NCBI RefSeq assembly: GCF_020735385.1
Contig: NZ_CP085953.1
Coordinates: forward strand, 1 to 64,000
DNA length: 64,000 bases
Origin: Granulicatella elegans
Lineage (GTDB): Bacteria > Bacillota > Bacilli > Lactobacillales > Aerococcaceae
Direction of reading: 5' to 3'
The position numbers were made by a program, and so were the translations under genes. Below are positions 1 to 7,970 of this stretch, piece after piece. Within the stretch, counting starts at the first letter, position 1; the number at the start of each line of letters is the position of its first letter. The notes beneath the pieces are model-generated. The model saw only the letters and a program-made list of their open reading frames with translations. It had not been told where the DNA came from and ran no database searches.

Positions 1-1
1 A

Positions 2-397
2 GCAAACTGTTTACCCGAAGATAAAGCGACATATGTTAAGAACTTAGCTGAAAAAGGTGTTTCTGTAGCCATGGTTGGAGATGGTATTAATGATGCTCCT
101 GCTCTTGCAAATGCAACCGTTGGGATTGCGATTGGTGAAGAAACTGCTTTAGCAATTGAAGCAAGCGATATTGTGTTATTAAAAAACAATTTATCATTAA
201 TTAAATATGGTCACGAATTATCTAAAAAAATGAAACGCATCATTTTACAAAACATTGTGTTCTCATTATCCGTCATTACAATTTTAATTTTAGCAAATGT
301 TTTCCAATTCATTAACTTACCTTTAGGCGTTATCGGACACGAAGGAAGTACTATCTTAGTTATCTTAAACGGATTACGTTTACTTAAAAAACTATAA
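2..397 (+). CDS. P1B-type heavy-metal-transporting ATPase, C-terminal part only
   Basis: The frame is open from the first bases of the window, so only about 131 C-terminal residues of this membrane metal pump are present. Visible are the PEDKATYV stretch and the GDGINDAP hinge of the phosphorylation domain, followed by two closing membrane helices. The last helix carries HEGST, the TM8 signature typical of P1B-4 ATPases (ZosA/PfeT/CoaT group, exporters of Fe, Co or Zn), rather than the motif of cadmium pumps. The CPC/SPC helix and any N-terminal metal-binding domain lie outside the window, so the metal cannot be decided. An 18-bp perfect hairpin follows the stop codon directly. Confidence 0.9.
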   Translation, partial: ANCLPEDKATYVKNLAEKGVSVAMVGDGINDAPALANATVGIAIGEETALAIEASDIVLLKNNLSLIKYGHELSKKMKRIILQNIVFSLSVITILILANVFQFINLPLGVIGHEGSTILVILNGLRLLKKL

Positions 398-398
398 A

Positions 399-450
399 AA
401 TAGACAAAATAAAAATTTCTTTTTTCAAAGTCATTTTTATTTTGTCTATT
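399..450. terminator. 18-bp perfect hairpin after the metal ATPase gene
   Basis: The arms at 399-416 and 433-450 are perfectly complementary and AT-rich, starting two bases after the stop codon. The plus-strand side has no separate U-run after the stem, although its 3' arm is itself U-rich; the minus-strand side is followed by a short U-run. It probably ends or stabilises the ATPase transcript. Confidence 0.6.
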
Positions 451-587
451 GGCTAATGAACTTCCACTAAATTTAATTACTTTCACTTTAACACCTCATT
501 TAGATGATTAACTCTATTTTCTTTCATAATGGTAACAGAATAGCAAATTCTTTTTTGAACTGTAATCATTTTTACTCGATTTTTCCA

Positions 588-640
588 AAAAGTGTATCCA
601 TTACATACACAAGTGTTTACGTATCGAATTACACTTTTCT
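588..640 (+). other. Nested inverted repeats in the gap before gloA
   Basis: The 326-base gap between the ATPase and gloA holds little else. An outer pair AAAAGTGTA / TACACTTTT encloses GTGTAT-ATACAC and AAGTGT-ACACTT pairs, and the last arm runs into TTCTTTT. It could be a weak plus-strand terminator or an operator region just upstream of the gloA promoter. No known motif was recognised. Confidence 0.3.
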
Positions 641-662
641 TTTGTACTTAGGTGTATATTTC

Positions 663-691
663 TTGCATTGAAACCTTTAATCCGTTATGCT
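663..691 (+). promoter_or_regulatory. Predicted sigma-A promoter of gloA-cdd
   Basis: TTGCAT (663-668), a 17-bp spacer and TATGCT (686-691) lie 33 bases ahead of the gloA start, followed by an AGGAGGG ribosome-binding site at about 711-717. Confidence 0.5.
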
Positions 692-723
692 TAAAAGACC
701 AAGCATAAAAAGGAGGGAATATT

Positions 724-1101
724 ATGTCAAAAATGTTACACACTTGTGTTCGTGTTAAAAACTTAGAAGAAAGTTTAGCTTTCTACCAAGAAGCATTTGG
801 ATTTAAAGAAACTCATCGTAAAGATTTCCCTGATCATAAATTTACAATCGTTTATTTAGCTTTTGAAGGAGACGATTACGAATTAGAATTAACGTATAAC
901 TACGGACATCCAGGATACGAAATCGGAGATGGTTATGGTCATATTGCGATTAGTAGCAATGATTTAGAAGGATGGCATGCTGAACACGTTGCTAAAGGTT
1001 ATGATGTTACAGAATTAAAAGGACTTCCTGGTAACCCTGCAAACTACTATTTTGTAAAAGATCCAGATGGATACAAAATCGAAATTATTCGTCAAAAATA
1101 A
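724..1101 (+). CDS. gloA: Lactoylglutathione lyase (glyoxalase I)
   Basis: This 125-residue VOC-fold enzyme isomerises the hemithioacetal of methylglyoxal and a thiol to the lactoyl thioester. The two halves of the vicinal oxygen chelate fold are complete, and the metal ligands expected of glyoxalase I are in place: His6, Glu55, His73 and Glu120. The length is normal for bacterial GloA. A strong AGGAGGG site precedes the ATG. It is followed 21 bases later by cdd with no terminator between, so the two are probably cotranscribed. A glutathione reductase gene at 8865-10214 suggests that the cell does handle glutathione, the classical cofactor. Confidence 0.9.
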   Translation: MSKMLHTCVRVKNLEESLAFYQEAFGFKETHRKDFPDHKFTIVYLAFEGDDYELELTYNYGHPGYEIGDGYGHIAISSNDLEGWHAEHVAKGYDVTELKGLPGNPANYYFVKDPDGYKIEIIRQK

Positions 1102-1122
1102 TCCCCACTAAGGAGTACTTTT

Positions 1123-1515
1123 ATGAAACCTGAAGAATTATATGTACATGCAAAAAATGCATTGGAACATTCCTACTGTCCATACTCTAACTTTCCAGTA
1201 GGTTGTGCCATTTTATATAAAGATGGAACAGTGATTACTGGAGTTAATGTGGAAAATGTTTCTTTTGGAGCAACAAACTGTGCAGAACGTACAGCTTTAT
1301 TCACCGGAGTAACAAAAGGCTATCAAAAAGAAGATGTGGAAATGCTGGTAGTAGCTGGTAAAACGGACTACTTCCTCCCTCCATGCTGCTTATGCCGTCA
1401 AGTATTAGTAGAACTATGCCCTGCTGATACTCCAATTTATCTTTCAAATAATAAAGGGGAATTAAAAGAAACCATTTTACGTGATTTAGTTCCACTAGCA
1501 TTTACTGAAATGTAA
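1123..1515 (+). CDS. cdd: Cytidine deaminase
   Basis: A 130-residue homotetrameric-type cytidine deaminase of pyrimidine salvage, converting cytidine and deoxycytidine to uridine and deoxyuridine. The zinc site is complete: the CAE motif (Cys53, Glu55 as proton shuttle) and the PCCLC segment (Cys88 and Cys91). The N-terminal YCPYSNFPVG substrate loop is also typical. It sits 21 bases after gloA with its own AAGGAG site and is closed by a good intrinsic terminator. Confidence 0.95.
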   Translation: MKPEELYVHAKNALEHSYCPYSNFPVGCAILYKDGTVITGVNVENVSFGATNCAERTALFTGVTKGYQKEDVEMLVVAGKTDYFLPPCCLCRQVLVELCPADTPIYLSNNKGELKETILRDLVPLAFTEM

Positions 1516-1522
1516 TCAACTT

Positions 1523-1546
1523 AGCACCTTTTAAGGTGCTTTTTAT
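1523..1546 (+). terminator. Intrinsic terminator after cdd
   Basis: AGCACCTT pairs with AAGGTGCT around a two-base turn and is followed by TTTTTAT. Confidence 0.85.
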
Positions 1547-1578
1547 ATTGAAAAATATTAGATATTTTTTGTTTTTAC

Positions 1579-1607
1579 GTGACAGCTACTCTCTTGTCTG
1601 CTATAAT
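1579..1607 (+). promoter_or_regulatory. Strong promoter of the orphan sRNA
   Basis: GTGACA (1579-1584), a 17-bp spacer and a perfect TATAAT (1602-1607). This is one of the best promoter matches in the window, and no reading frame of useful length follows it. Confidence 0.75.
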
Positions 1608-1612
1608 ATTGT

Positions 1613-1782
1613 CTATGCGATGAGGCGACAAGCAGACAAAGAAGTCTGCTAAGTCAAGTGGAACAGATGTGCTTGCACACTACCGGATGTAGCTGTTTGT
1701 TCATGTGTGATGTGAACACCATGACACATATATTTTATATGCCACTATAAAAGGATTAGAGATTTCTAGTCCTTTTTCTTTT
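1613..1782 (+). ncRNA. Candidate structured small RNA, family not recognised
   Basis: This fills the 334-base gap between cdd and the zinc-ribbon gene. A near-consensus promoter is followed by about 165 bases with dense self-complementarity: AGCAGAC/GTCTGCT (1631-1637/1644-1650), a domain closed by AGTGG/CCACT (1657-1661/1742-1746) holding AACAG/CTGTT, TGTGC-TT-GCACA, CTAC-CGGAT-GTAG and an ATGTGT/ACACAT hairpin (1703-1729). An intrinsic terminator follows, AAAGGA-TAGA paired with TCTA-TCCTTT and then a U-run. It does not look like 6S, SRP, tmRNA or RNase P RNA. It could also be a leader that attenuates the downstream gene. Confidence 0.65.
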
Positions 1783-1849
1783 GTCCACTTGCATTCTATG
1801 ATACAATACAACAGAGAAAATCAATTATGATTGATAAAGGAGAATTTAC

Positions 1850-2677
1850 GTGAAAAATTGCCCATTCTGCCACGAATTAATTGAAGAAAAAGAACCACTA
1901 TGTCCTTTTTGCGGCACTGTACAAGATGAACATTTAACTGAAAATTCAACAACAATCCAAACATCCTTATTTGATGAAGAAAATAAAATTACTCAACCTA
2001 ATTCTGTAGAAAACAGAAGTAATCAAGAATATCGTATTAAAAATAACCAAGCGATTTATTCTAGTTTTTGGAGAAGAATTACTCGTTTCTTTAGCTTCTT
2101 CTTTGGAAAACTAGTCCATCCAACAAATAATTATTCAAGAAAACGTCAAAATAGTCGATTATTTGGTTACATTATGATTATAGTTTCGACTTTATTATCT
2201 TCATATATTACAACACATGGAATTCGTGCAATCGTCTCTCAATATCAATTACTAGCGGATATTTCTATCCTACCAAGTTTAACGGTTACTCCGAATTATA
2301 TTTTAGTTTTCTTAAAACTATTATTATTCTATGCTGTATTTTATTTTGGATTCCCAGTCATTGCCTTTGGAGTAAAACATATTTTGTTAAAACGACAACA
2401 TGTATTTCATTATTGGTTAACTCAATATGAATCCATGAATGCTTTAGCGATTATTTTATTAATGATGACAGCATTTATGACATTTGTATCTCCAATCGCT
2501 TTATTAGTCGTCATTTTATTCTTCTTTACATTACATTTGTTTACATTTATTGTAACATTTGTCATTTCCATTGCTCAGGAACAAAATGATACTCGTTTAG
2601 ATACTCCATATGTTGCTTTAATTGGTTTATCTATTCAATTAATTATTGTACTAAGTTTCTTATTTATTTTATTTTAG
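1850..2677 (+). CDS. Zinc-ribbon multi-pass membrane protein, function unknown
   Basis: A 275-residue protein starting with GTG, chosen because an AAAGGAG site lies 7-13 bases upstream. The N-terminus is a zinc ribbon with Cys4, Cys7, Cys18 and Cys21. A polar, basic linker of about 80 residues follows, then five or so hydrophobic segments from residue 105 to the end. The layout resembles zinc-ribbon YIP1-like membrane proteins common in Lactobacillales. No catalytic motif is visible. It stands alone between the sRNA locus and a bidirectional terminator. Confidence 0.75.
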   Translation: MKNCPFCHELIEEKEPLCPFCGTVQDEHLTENSTTIQTSLFDEENKITQPNSVENRSNQEYRIKNNQAIYSSFWRRITRFFSFFFGKLVHPTNNYSRKRQNSRLFGYIMIIVSTLLSSYITTHGIRAIVSQYQLLADISILPSLTVTPNYILVFLKLLLFYAVFYFGFPVIAFGVKHILLKRQHVFHYWLTQYESMNALAIILLMMTAFMTFVSPIALLVVILFFFTLHLFTFIVTFVISIAQEQNDTRLDTPYVALIGLSIQLIIVLSFLFILF

Positions 2678-2682
2678 ACAGT

Positions 2683-2716
2683 AAAAAGTCCGCAGATTCG
2701 CTCTACGGACTTTTTT
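2683..2716. terminator. Bidirectional terminator between convergent genes
   Basis: AAAAAGTCCG pairs with CGGACTTTTT around a 13-base loop, giving U-runs on both strands. It serves the zinc-ribbon gene (plus) and the DUF1002 gene (minus). Confidence 0.85.
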
Positions 2717-2720
2717 GTGC

Positions 2721-3662
2721 TTATTTTGAACTAAAAATAGCATTGAATATTTCTTTGAAAAATGTCACAATTTTATCAAGCCATCCTTCACGATTGGCTT
2801 GATCCACTAATTGACCAATTTTTCCTTTTACAGTATTTGATAATGAATTTAATTGTTCTAATACTTGTTTGGAATCAATCGCACTAGTTTGTTGGTAACT
2901 TAAGGCAAACTGAATAATATTATTCACTTGAGTTGGACTAATCACTGTATCTAATCCATATTTTTTCAGTGCCTCATTCACAATTCTCTCAACATCTTCT
3001 TTTGTGGCTACTTGACCTTGTTTTTCTTTGATTTCTGCTAGAGCTTTCTTAATATCAATCATAGCTTGATCTAATTTTGCAGCATCAAACCCTTTTTCTT
3101 TTGATTGTTCTTGGGCAATTTGATTGGTTAACTCTAGCTCTTTTTGAGCAACTGCTGTACGTTTTTCATCTAATACAACTCCATTTGCTTCAAACGCTTT
3201 ATACACACCTGTTAAAGCTGATTCACCCGTTACTTTAGACACTGCTGCGACTTCAATTTCTGCATCCGCTACTCCTGCTGTAATCGCTGCATTAGCATAT
3301 TGTTCAGAAGTAACAAGAGTAATATTTTTCGGAGTAGCAATATGAACTTTTACCCCTTCTCCTTTATTTCTCTTTTGAACCATGACAGATGAAATCATTA
3401 CCGAAGTATTCGCTTCACCAGCTCCTAAGTATTTTACTAAATCTTCTCCTGTAGCTTTTGTTGTTGTCACTGTATTTTCATCTTTAATTCCTAACAATTT
3501 AGATGTTTCTTTGATTTGTTGATCATTTAAACCACCACCGTAAACAACAGTTGGTTTTCCCCATTTCTCATTAATCGCTGTTGTATCTATGGCATATACT
3601 TGCTGAGAAACAAGACCTAATAACATTGTAGCAACAATGATAGGGCGAAATAGTTTTTTCAT
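2721..3662 (-). CDS. Secreted DUF1002 (YpuA-like) protein
   Basis: A 313-residue exported protein. The start at 3662 is preceded by AAAGGAGG and gives a clean signal peptide (MKKLFRP, hydrophobic core, cleavage near VYA-ID); the longer in-frame extension lacks a site. The mature part opens with WGKPTVVYGGGL, the hallmark of the DUF1002 family, whose members (B. subtilis YpuA) have no assigned reaction. The middle (residues about 165-225) is helical and charged, with a KEKQGQVATKEDVERIV stretch. It is monocistronic, between two terminators. Confidence 0.85.
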   Translation of the reverse strand: MKKLFRPIIVATMLLGLVSQQVYAIDTTAINEKWGKPTVVYGGGLNDQQIKETSKLLGIKDENTVTTTKATGEDLVKYLGAGEANTSVMISSVMVQKRNKGEGVKVHIATPKNITLVTSEQYANAAITAGVADAEIEVAAVSKVTGESALTGVYKAFEANGVVLDEKRTAVAQKELELTNQIAQEQSKEKGFDAAKLDQAMIDIKKALAEIKEKQGQVATKEDVERIVNEALKKYGLDTVISPTQVNNIIQFALSYQQTSAIDSKQVLEQLNSLSNTVKGKIGQLVDQANREGWLDKIVTFFKEIFNAIFSSK

Positions 3663-3735
3663 GTCATTAACCTCCTTTGACTCTGTTATCTTACTATATT
3701 TTTTTAAAAAAATATGGAGATTTTTATTAAGAATT

Positions 3736-3771
3736 GTTAAAAACACCTCTGCGAATTGACTTCACAGAAGT
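3736..3771 (-). terminator. Terminator of the trkA-trkH-EamA operon
   Basis: An 11-bp stem (3745-3755 with 3761-3771, two GU pairs in the minus-strand RNA) is followed on the minus strand by GTTTTTAA, six bases after the EamA stop codon. Confidence 0.75.
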
Positions 3772-3776
3772 ATAAG

Positions 3777-4694
3777 CTAATGTTTTATTTTCATATGTTT
3801 TTCTTGTAATTGTTCTTTCATTGTAATGAGATAAACCGCTATTAAGATGAGTATGATTCCCACAATATCGATTCCTTTGAATACTTCTCCTAATAATACA
3901 ATTGAAAAGAATACCGACGAAATCGGCTCAGCTGAAGCTAACAAACTTCCTTGAACAGGTCCAATGAGTGAAACTCCTTCTAAAAACAATGTATAGGCAA
4001 AAATCGTTCCAATTCCAATAATTCCGATAAAGGCAATGAATGTATAAGGTTTCCATTGAATCGTATATTGCCAACTAGCACTACCGATATAAAATAAAAT
4101 TCCACCGGACAATAATCCTAATCCAGTTACAATTAAACTTCCCCATTGCTGAATTAATTTTCCTGGTAGCAAAGTATATAATGCATAGGCAAATGCGGAA
4201 ATAATTCCCCAAAACAAACCTGATGGACTAAGGGATAGGTTAAATGGATTTCCATGAGTCGCAATAACAAACGTACCTACTAAAGCAAAAATGATCGCAA
4301 CAAACTCCATTACTGTTGGTACTGCCTTCTCTTTTAAACTCACATAAATAACAATTAAAATCGGGCAAGTATATTGTAGTACAGTCGCTGTTCCAGCATT
4401 AGACGAATGAATCGCAAATAAATACGTCAATTGACATAACATCAAACCAAAAATTCCCAAAAATAACATTCTTCCCATTATTTTTGGAGATTTCACTACT
4501 TCACGAAATTGCTTTGGTTGTTTCCAACATGCAAAAAGAGTTAAAACTAAACCTGCAATCATCATTCGAAGTGAGGTTAAATAGATAGGAGAAACTGCTG
4601 AATCATTCATCAAATATTGAGCACAGGCTCCTGATAATCCCCACGCAACTGCACCGATTAATGTATAAATTCTACCTTTTACTAATTTATCCAC
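3777..4694 (-). CDS. EamA/DMT-superfamily metabolite exporter
   Basis: A 305-residue protein with ten predicted membrane helices in two EamA repeats, the layout of drug/metabolite transporters that export amino acids or other small molecules. The start is a GTG with GGAGG six bases upstream; the site lies inside the end of trkH and the two genes overlap by 8 bases, so translation is probably coupled. The conserved ALYTLLPGKL and SLLASAEPISSVFF segments belong to the second repeat. The substrate cannot be told from sequence. Confidence 0.85.
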   Translation of the reverse strand: MDKLVKGRIYTLIGAVAWGLSGACAQYLMNDSAVSPIYLTSLRMMIAGLVLTLFACWKQPKQFREVVKSPKIMGRMLFLGIFGLMLCQLTYLFAIHSSNAGTATVLQYTCPILIVIYVSLKEKAVPTVMEFVAIIFALVGTFVIATHGNPFNLSLSPSGLFWGIISAFAYALYTLLPGKLIQQWGSLIVTGLGLLSGGILFYIGSASWQYTIQWKPYTFIAFIGIIGIGTIFAYTLFLEGVSLIGPVQGSLLASAEPISSVFFSIVLLGEVFKGIDIVGIILILIAVYLITMKEQLQEKHMKIKH

Positions 4695-6177
4695 AAGATT
4701 CCTCCTTTTTTTCAGAAATAAAAAACGCTCCTAGTGAAGTAGTAGAGAATAATAAAATCATTGGATAAATCTCTAGACGTCCAGCAATCATTCCAAGAGA
4801 TAATAAAATCGTATTAAAATCAGAATACATAGAGAAATTACTTGTTGGTCCCACTTCTCCTAAACCAGGACCAATATTATTAAAGGTCGCTGCGACAGTT
4901 GAAAATGCTGTTAGAAAGTCAGGTGCTTCAACAGAAACAATCATTAATAATACTAAAAATACAGCAACATACACTAATAAGTAATTTGCAATTCCACTCG
5001 ACATTTTATCATCGACTACTTTACCGTTAAACTTCGACATAATCAATCGACGTGGTTGTCCCATTTTTTTAATTTCAGCGATGGCATTTTTAAAATAAAT
5101 CACTACACGAGAAACTTTAATTCCCCCAGCAGTTGAACCTGCACAGCCACCTACAAACATTAGTAATAATAACACTACTTGTGGAAATACTCCCCACTGA
5201 CCGAAATCAGCTGTTGAATATCCTGTTGTTGTAATAATAGATGAAACCGTAAAAAATACACTTCTAAATGGAATATTTAATTGCGATTGAACGATACTTA
5301 GTGAAGCAAAAATAACTACTGAGGCAAATGCAATAATTCCAATATAGAAACGTCCTTCCTCATCGGTTAACACTTCTCGAATCGACCCTAATATTAGTAA
5401 ATAATATAAGTTAAAATTCACTCCAAAGAGCATCATTCCAATTCCGATAATCCATTCAACCATCTCAGAATTTTGATAAATGGCAAATCCTGCATTGTTT
5501 ATAGAGAATCCTCCTGTGCCAGCAGTCCCAAAGGATAATAATAACGCATCAAATAACGGCACTTTAACAAGCATCAAAATCAACACCAATATTGCTGTCA
5601 TCACTAGATAAATCGCATATAAAATACGGGCAGTTTTTGATAGTTTAGAGACTAATTTTCCAAAAACAGGTCCAGGAACTTCTGCACGCATTAACTGAAC
5701 GGAATCAGATCGCGTACTTGGTAAAATAGCTAATGCAAATACTAATACTCCCATTCCTCCGACTAAATGGGTAAAACTACGCCAAAATAAGGAAGAATAC
5801 CCTAAAATAGACAAATCACTTAAAATACTTGAACCAGTTGTTGTAAAACCACTAGCTGTTTCAAAAAATGCATCTGCTAAATTTGGAATCTCTCCTGCAA
5901 ATACAAAGGGTAGCCCACCAAAAAATGATAATAATATCCAACTTAACGCTACCGTTACAATCCCATCACATGGCATGATTTTCATATTTTTAGGTTTGGC
6001 TAGTGTACAAATTGTACCAATGATAACTAATAAAGCGATTGTTCCCGCATAACTTAGCAGTTGATGGAAACTTTCTCGATAAATCAAACTAACAATTACT
6101 GGTAGAAGTAATAATAAAGCTTCAACTTGTAAAATTTTCCCTACCAAATAACATACTGTTCTTCTTTGCAAAATCAT
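4687..6177 (-). CDS. trkH: TrkH/KtrB-family potassium transporter, membrane subunit
   Basis: An approximately 496-residue potassium-translocating subunit built of four membrane-pore-membrane repeats. The filter-type glycines are visible in each repeat (TASGFTTTGSS, FGTAGTGGFS, ITTTGYSTAD, FNNIGPGLGEVG). It pairs with the cytoplasmic gating protein encoded immediately upstream (trkA, two-base gap). The start is uncertain: ATG at 6177 lies only three bases from AGGAG, and a TTG three codons further on has better spacing. Length fits the TrkH rather than the shorter KtrB branch. Confidence 0.92.
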   Translation of the reverse strand: MILQRRTVCYLVGKILQVEALLLLLPVIVSLIYRESFHQLLSYAGTIALLVIIGTICTLAKPKNMKIMPCDGIVTVALSWILLSFFGGLPFVFAGEIPNLADAFFETASGFTTTGSSILSDLSILGYSSLFWRSFTHLVGGMGVLVFALAILPSTRSDSVQLMRAEVPGPVFGKLVSKLSKTARILYAIYLVMTAILVLILMLVKVPLFDALLLSFGTAGTGGFSINNAGFAIYQNSEMVEWIIGIGMMLFGVNFNLYYLLILGSIREVLTDEEGRFYIGIIAFASVVIFASLSIVQSQLNIPFRSVFFTVSSIITTTGYSTADFGQWGVFPQVVLLLLMFVGGCAGSTAGGIKVSRVVIYFKNAIAEIKKMGQPRRLIMSKFNGKVVDDKMSSGIANYLLVYVAVFLVLLMIVSVEAPDFLTAFSTVAATFNNIGPGLGEVGPTSNFSMYSDFNTILLSLGMIAGRLEIYPMILLFSTTSLGAFFISEKKEESCG

Positions 6178-6183
6178 CAACTC

Positions 6184-7536
6184 CTATTCCAAAATATCGA
6201 TGATATCATCGAAGTTTTTCTGAGTTGTTACGACGATTACTCTATCATGCGGTTCTAATTGGTCATTTCCATCCGGATAAATTAATTTTTCCCCACGAAC
6301 AATAAAGGCAATTAATAAATTCGATTTTGTTTTTAATTTAGAGAGCGGAATACCACAAACACGACTATTTCTTTCAATACGGAATTGCAATGCTTCTACT
6401 TGATTATCGGCTACACGATACAAGGCTTCAACATTTGACCCCTTAGTATTCGCACGAGCACGAACAAATTGAACAATTTCATTGGCAACAATTTGTTTTG
6501 GTGTAATAATTGATTGTGGGTCGACATTTTTTAATACTTTTAAAATACCGGTACGGCTCATTTTAGTAATCACTTTTCGAACACCACGATGTTTTGCATA
6601 TACCGATAAAATTAAGTTTTCTTCATCAATTCCTGTTAATGAAACGAAGGCATCATAGTTTGTTAACATTTCTTCTTCTAACACATCATGATCTGTTCCA
6701 TCTGCATGAATAATTGTTGCTTTCGGGAATTGTTCACTTAAAAATTTCGCACGTTCTTCATTGACTTCGATGACTTTTGGATGGATTTTAGTCGTTTTAA
6801 GCATATCTAATAAGTAATATGCAATTTTTCCTCCACCAACCATTAAACTTGCACGGACTTGTTTTGTAATATAATTTGTAATTTTTAAGAAGGTAAAAAT
6901 ATCTTCGTATGCTCCAGTAATATGAATACGGTCGCCTTTTTGAATAAAAGAATCCCCACTTGGAATAAACACTTCTGAATCACGTTGAATCACACACACT
7001 AAAATAGTCCCAAAACGATTTCTAAAATCTTTCAAACTTAATCCAATTAATGGCGAATGGTCTTGAATTTCCAACTCAATTAAACTTACTCGATTGCTGG
7101 CAAAACTTTCTACACTTAATGCAGAAGGATATTTAAAAATTTTAAAAATATCACGTGCTGCTGATAATTCCGGATTAATTAATAAGGAAATTCCTAAACT
7201 TTCTCGAACAAAATTCAACTGTTGAGAATACTCTGGATTTCGAACACGAGCTACTGTATATTCTGCTCCAATTTTTTTTGCTAAAATGGCTGCAATAATA
7301 TTAATTTCATCCATTTCTGATACAGCTAGAAAAATATCTGCATTCGCAACTCCTGCTTCTTGTTGGATATCATAACTCGCACCGTTTCCAATAATTCCCA
7401 TGATATCAAATTTATTCATCATTCTTTCTACAATAACAGGATTTTTATCAATTAAAACAATATCATTTACTTCTGAAGTTAGTTCACGGCAAAGTACTTC
7501 TCCGACCTTTCCTCCACCAACAATTACTATTTTCAC
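6184..7536 (-). CDS. trkA: Trk potassium uptake regulatory protein TrkA
   Basis: A 450-residue cytoplasmic NAD-binding gating ring protein for TrkH. Two RCK-N/RCK-C repeats are present: the first Rossmann motif is GGGKVGEVLC at residues 7-16, and the second is VGGGKIAYYLL near residue 233. Each is followed by a TrkA-C domain. The start is GTG with GGAGG seven bases ahead. It is the first gene of trkA-trkH-EamA and has its own promoter at 7574-7602. Confidence 0.95.
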   Translation of the reverse strand: MKIVIVGGGKVGEVLCRELTSEVNDIVLIDKNPVIVERMMNKFDIMGIIGNGASYDIQQEAGVANADIFLAVSEMDEINIIAAILAKKIGAEYTVARVRNPEYSQQLNFVRESLGISLLINPELSAARDIFKIFKYPSALSVESFASNRVSLIELEIQDHSPLIGLSLKDFRNRFGTILVCVIQRDSEVFIPSGDSFIQKGDRIHITGAYEDIFTFLKITNYITKQVRASLMVGGGKIAYYLLDMLKTTKIHPKVIEVNEERAKFLSEQFPKATIIHADGTDHDVLEEEMLTNYDAFVSLTGIDEENLILSVYAKHRGVRKVITKMSRTGILKVLKNVDPQSIITPKQIVANEIVQFVRARANTKGSNVEALYRVADNQVEALQFRIERNSRVCGIPLSKLKTKSNLLIAFIVRGEKLIYPDGNDQLEPHDRVIVVTTQKNFDDIIDILE

Positions 7537-7573
7537 ACATTTTCCTCCAGGTCTTTATAATGTTCCGAGTGTC

Positions 7574-7602
7574 ATTTTACTCTTATAATAGAAGAACGTC
7601 AA
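7574..7602 (-). promoter_or_regulatory. Promoter of trkA operon
   Basis: On the minus strand TTGACG (7602-7597), 17 bp, TAAAAT (7579-7574), 37 bases before the trkA start. It is back to back with the plus-strand promoter at 7607-7636. Confidence 0.7.
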
Positions 7603-7606
7603 CGTA

Positions 7607-7636
7607 TTGCAATAAACTCTCTTCTTATATTACAAT
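7607..7636 (+). promoter_or_regulatory. Promoter of the mini-ORF/hairpin ahead of tRNA-Leu
   Basis: TTGCAA (7607-7612), 18-bp spacer, TACAAT (7631-7636), divergent from the trkA promoter. Confidence 0.5.
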
Positions 7637-7667
7637 GTAAGCATGAAAATGTAAGGAATGAATGTAA

Positions 7668-7703
7668 ATGGAAGAATTAACTTTAAAAAAATTAAGCCTC
7701 TAA
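7668..7703 (+). CDS. Possible Leu-rich leader peptide MEELTLKKLSL
   Basis: An 11-codon frame with four leucine codons (three TTA and a final CTC) and an AAGGA about ten bases upstream. It ends exactly where a 14-bp perfect hairpin begins, and a tRNA-Leu whose GAG anticodon reads CTC follows 100 bases on. This arrangement resembles a translation-coupled leader, but the short length and AT-rich sequence make chance likely. There is no evidence of translation. Confidence 0.3.
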   Translation: MEELTLKKLSL

Positions 7704-7729
7704 GAAACACAAATGTTTGTGTTTCTTAG
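7700..7729 (+). repeat. Perfect 14-bp inverted repeat upstream of tRNA-Leu
   Basis: CTAAGAAACACAAA (7700-7713) pairs exactly with TTTGTGTTTCTTAG (7716-7729). No U-run follows directly; a weaker AT-only pair (TAAAAATT/AATTTTTA) comes next. It is either an attenuator-type structure or an operator between two promoters. Confidence 0.6.
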
Positions 7730-7759
7730 AATCGTAAAAATTCTAGCAATTTTTAATGC

Positions 7760-7788
7760 TTGCATTCTAAGAGAAACTTTGATACCAT
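7760..7788 (+). promoter_or_regulatory. Promoter of tRNA-Leu
   Basis: TTGCAT (7760-7765), 17 bp, TACCAT (7783-7788), placing the transcript start a few bases before the mature tRNA. Confidence 0.5.
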
Positions 7789-7800
7789 TACATACATTGA

Positions 7801-7883
7801 GCGGTCGTGGCGGAATGGCAGACGCGCTGTCTTGAGGGGGCAGTGGGTGTATACCTGTGCGGGTTCAAGTCCCGCCGGCCGCA
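7801..7883 (+). tRNA. tRNA-Leu (anticodon GAG)
   Basis: The cloverleaf is class II. The acceptor arms are GCGGTCG and CGGCCGC with discriminator A. The anticodon stem CTGTC/GGCAG holds loop TTGAGGG, so the anticodon is GAG (reads CUC and CUU). There is a long variable arm and a standard T arm GCGGG-TTCAAGT-CCCGC. The 3' CCA is not encoded, so it depends on the CCA-adding enzyme encoded at 17301-18515. Confidence 0.97.
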
Positions 7884-7893
7884 TAAAATATAG

Positions 7894-7932
7894 AAAAAGG
7901 GATGAAACCATGATTTCATCCCCTTTTCTTTT
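7894..7932 (+). terminator. Terminator of tRNA-Leu
   Basis: GGGATGAAA pairs with TTTCATCCC, flanked by A and T runs, ending in TTTTCTTTTG. Confidence 0.85.
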
Positions 7933-7970
7933 GTATTTTGATGATTCCTGTTAGATGAACGATCCAAGAA

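Noticed and set aside
2-397. Metal ATPase as a truncated pseudogene
   Set aside because: The frame is open to the window edge, so the missing N-terminus is due to the window limit.
1613-1782. sRNA as 6S, SRP (4.5S/scRNA) or tmRNA
   Set aside because: No end-to-end closing stem with central bubble, no GGAAG/GNAR SRP loop, no tRNA-like ends or tag frame.
7760-7954. 64-codon frame over tRNA-Leu
   Set aside because: It runs through the tRNA and its terminator and has no ribosome-binding site.
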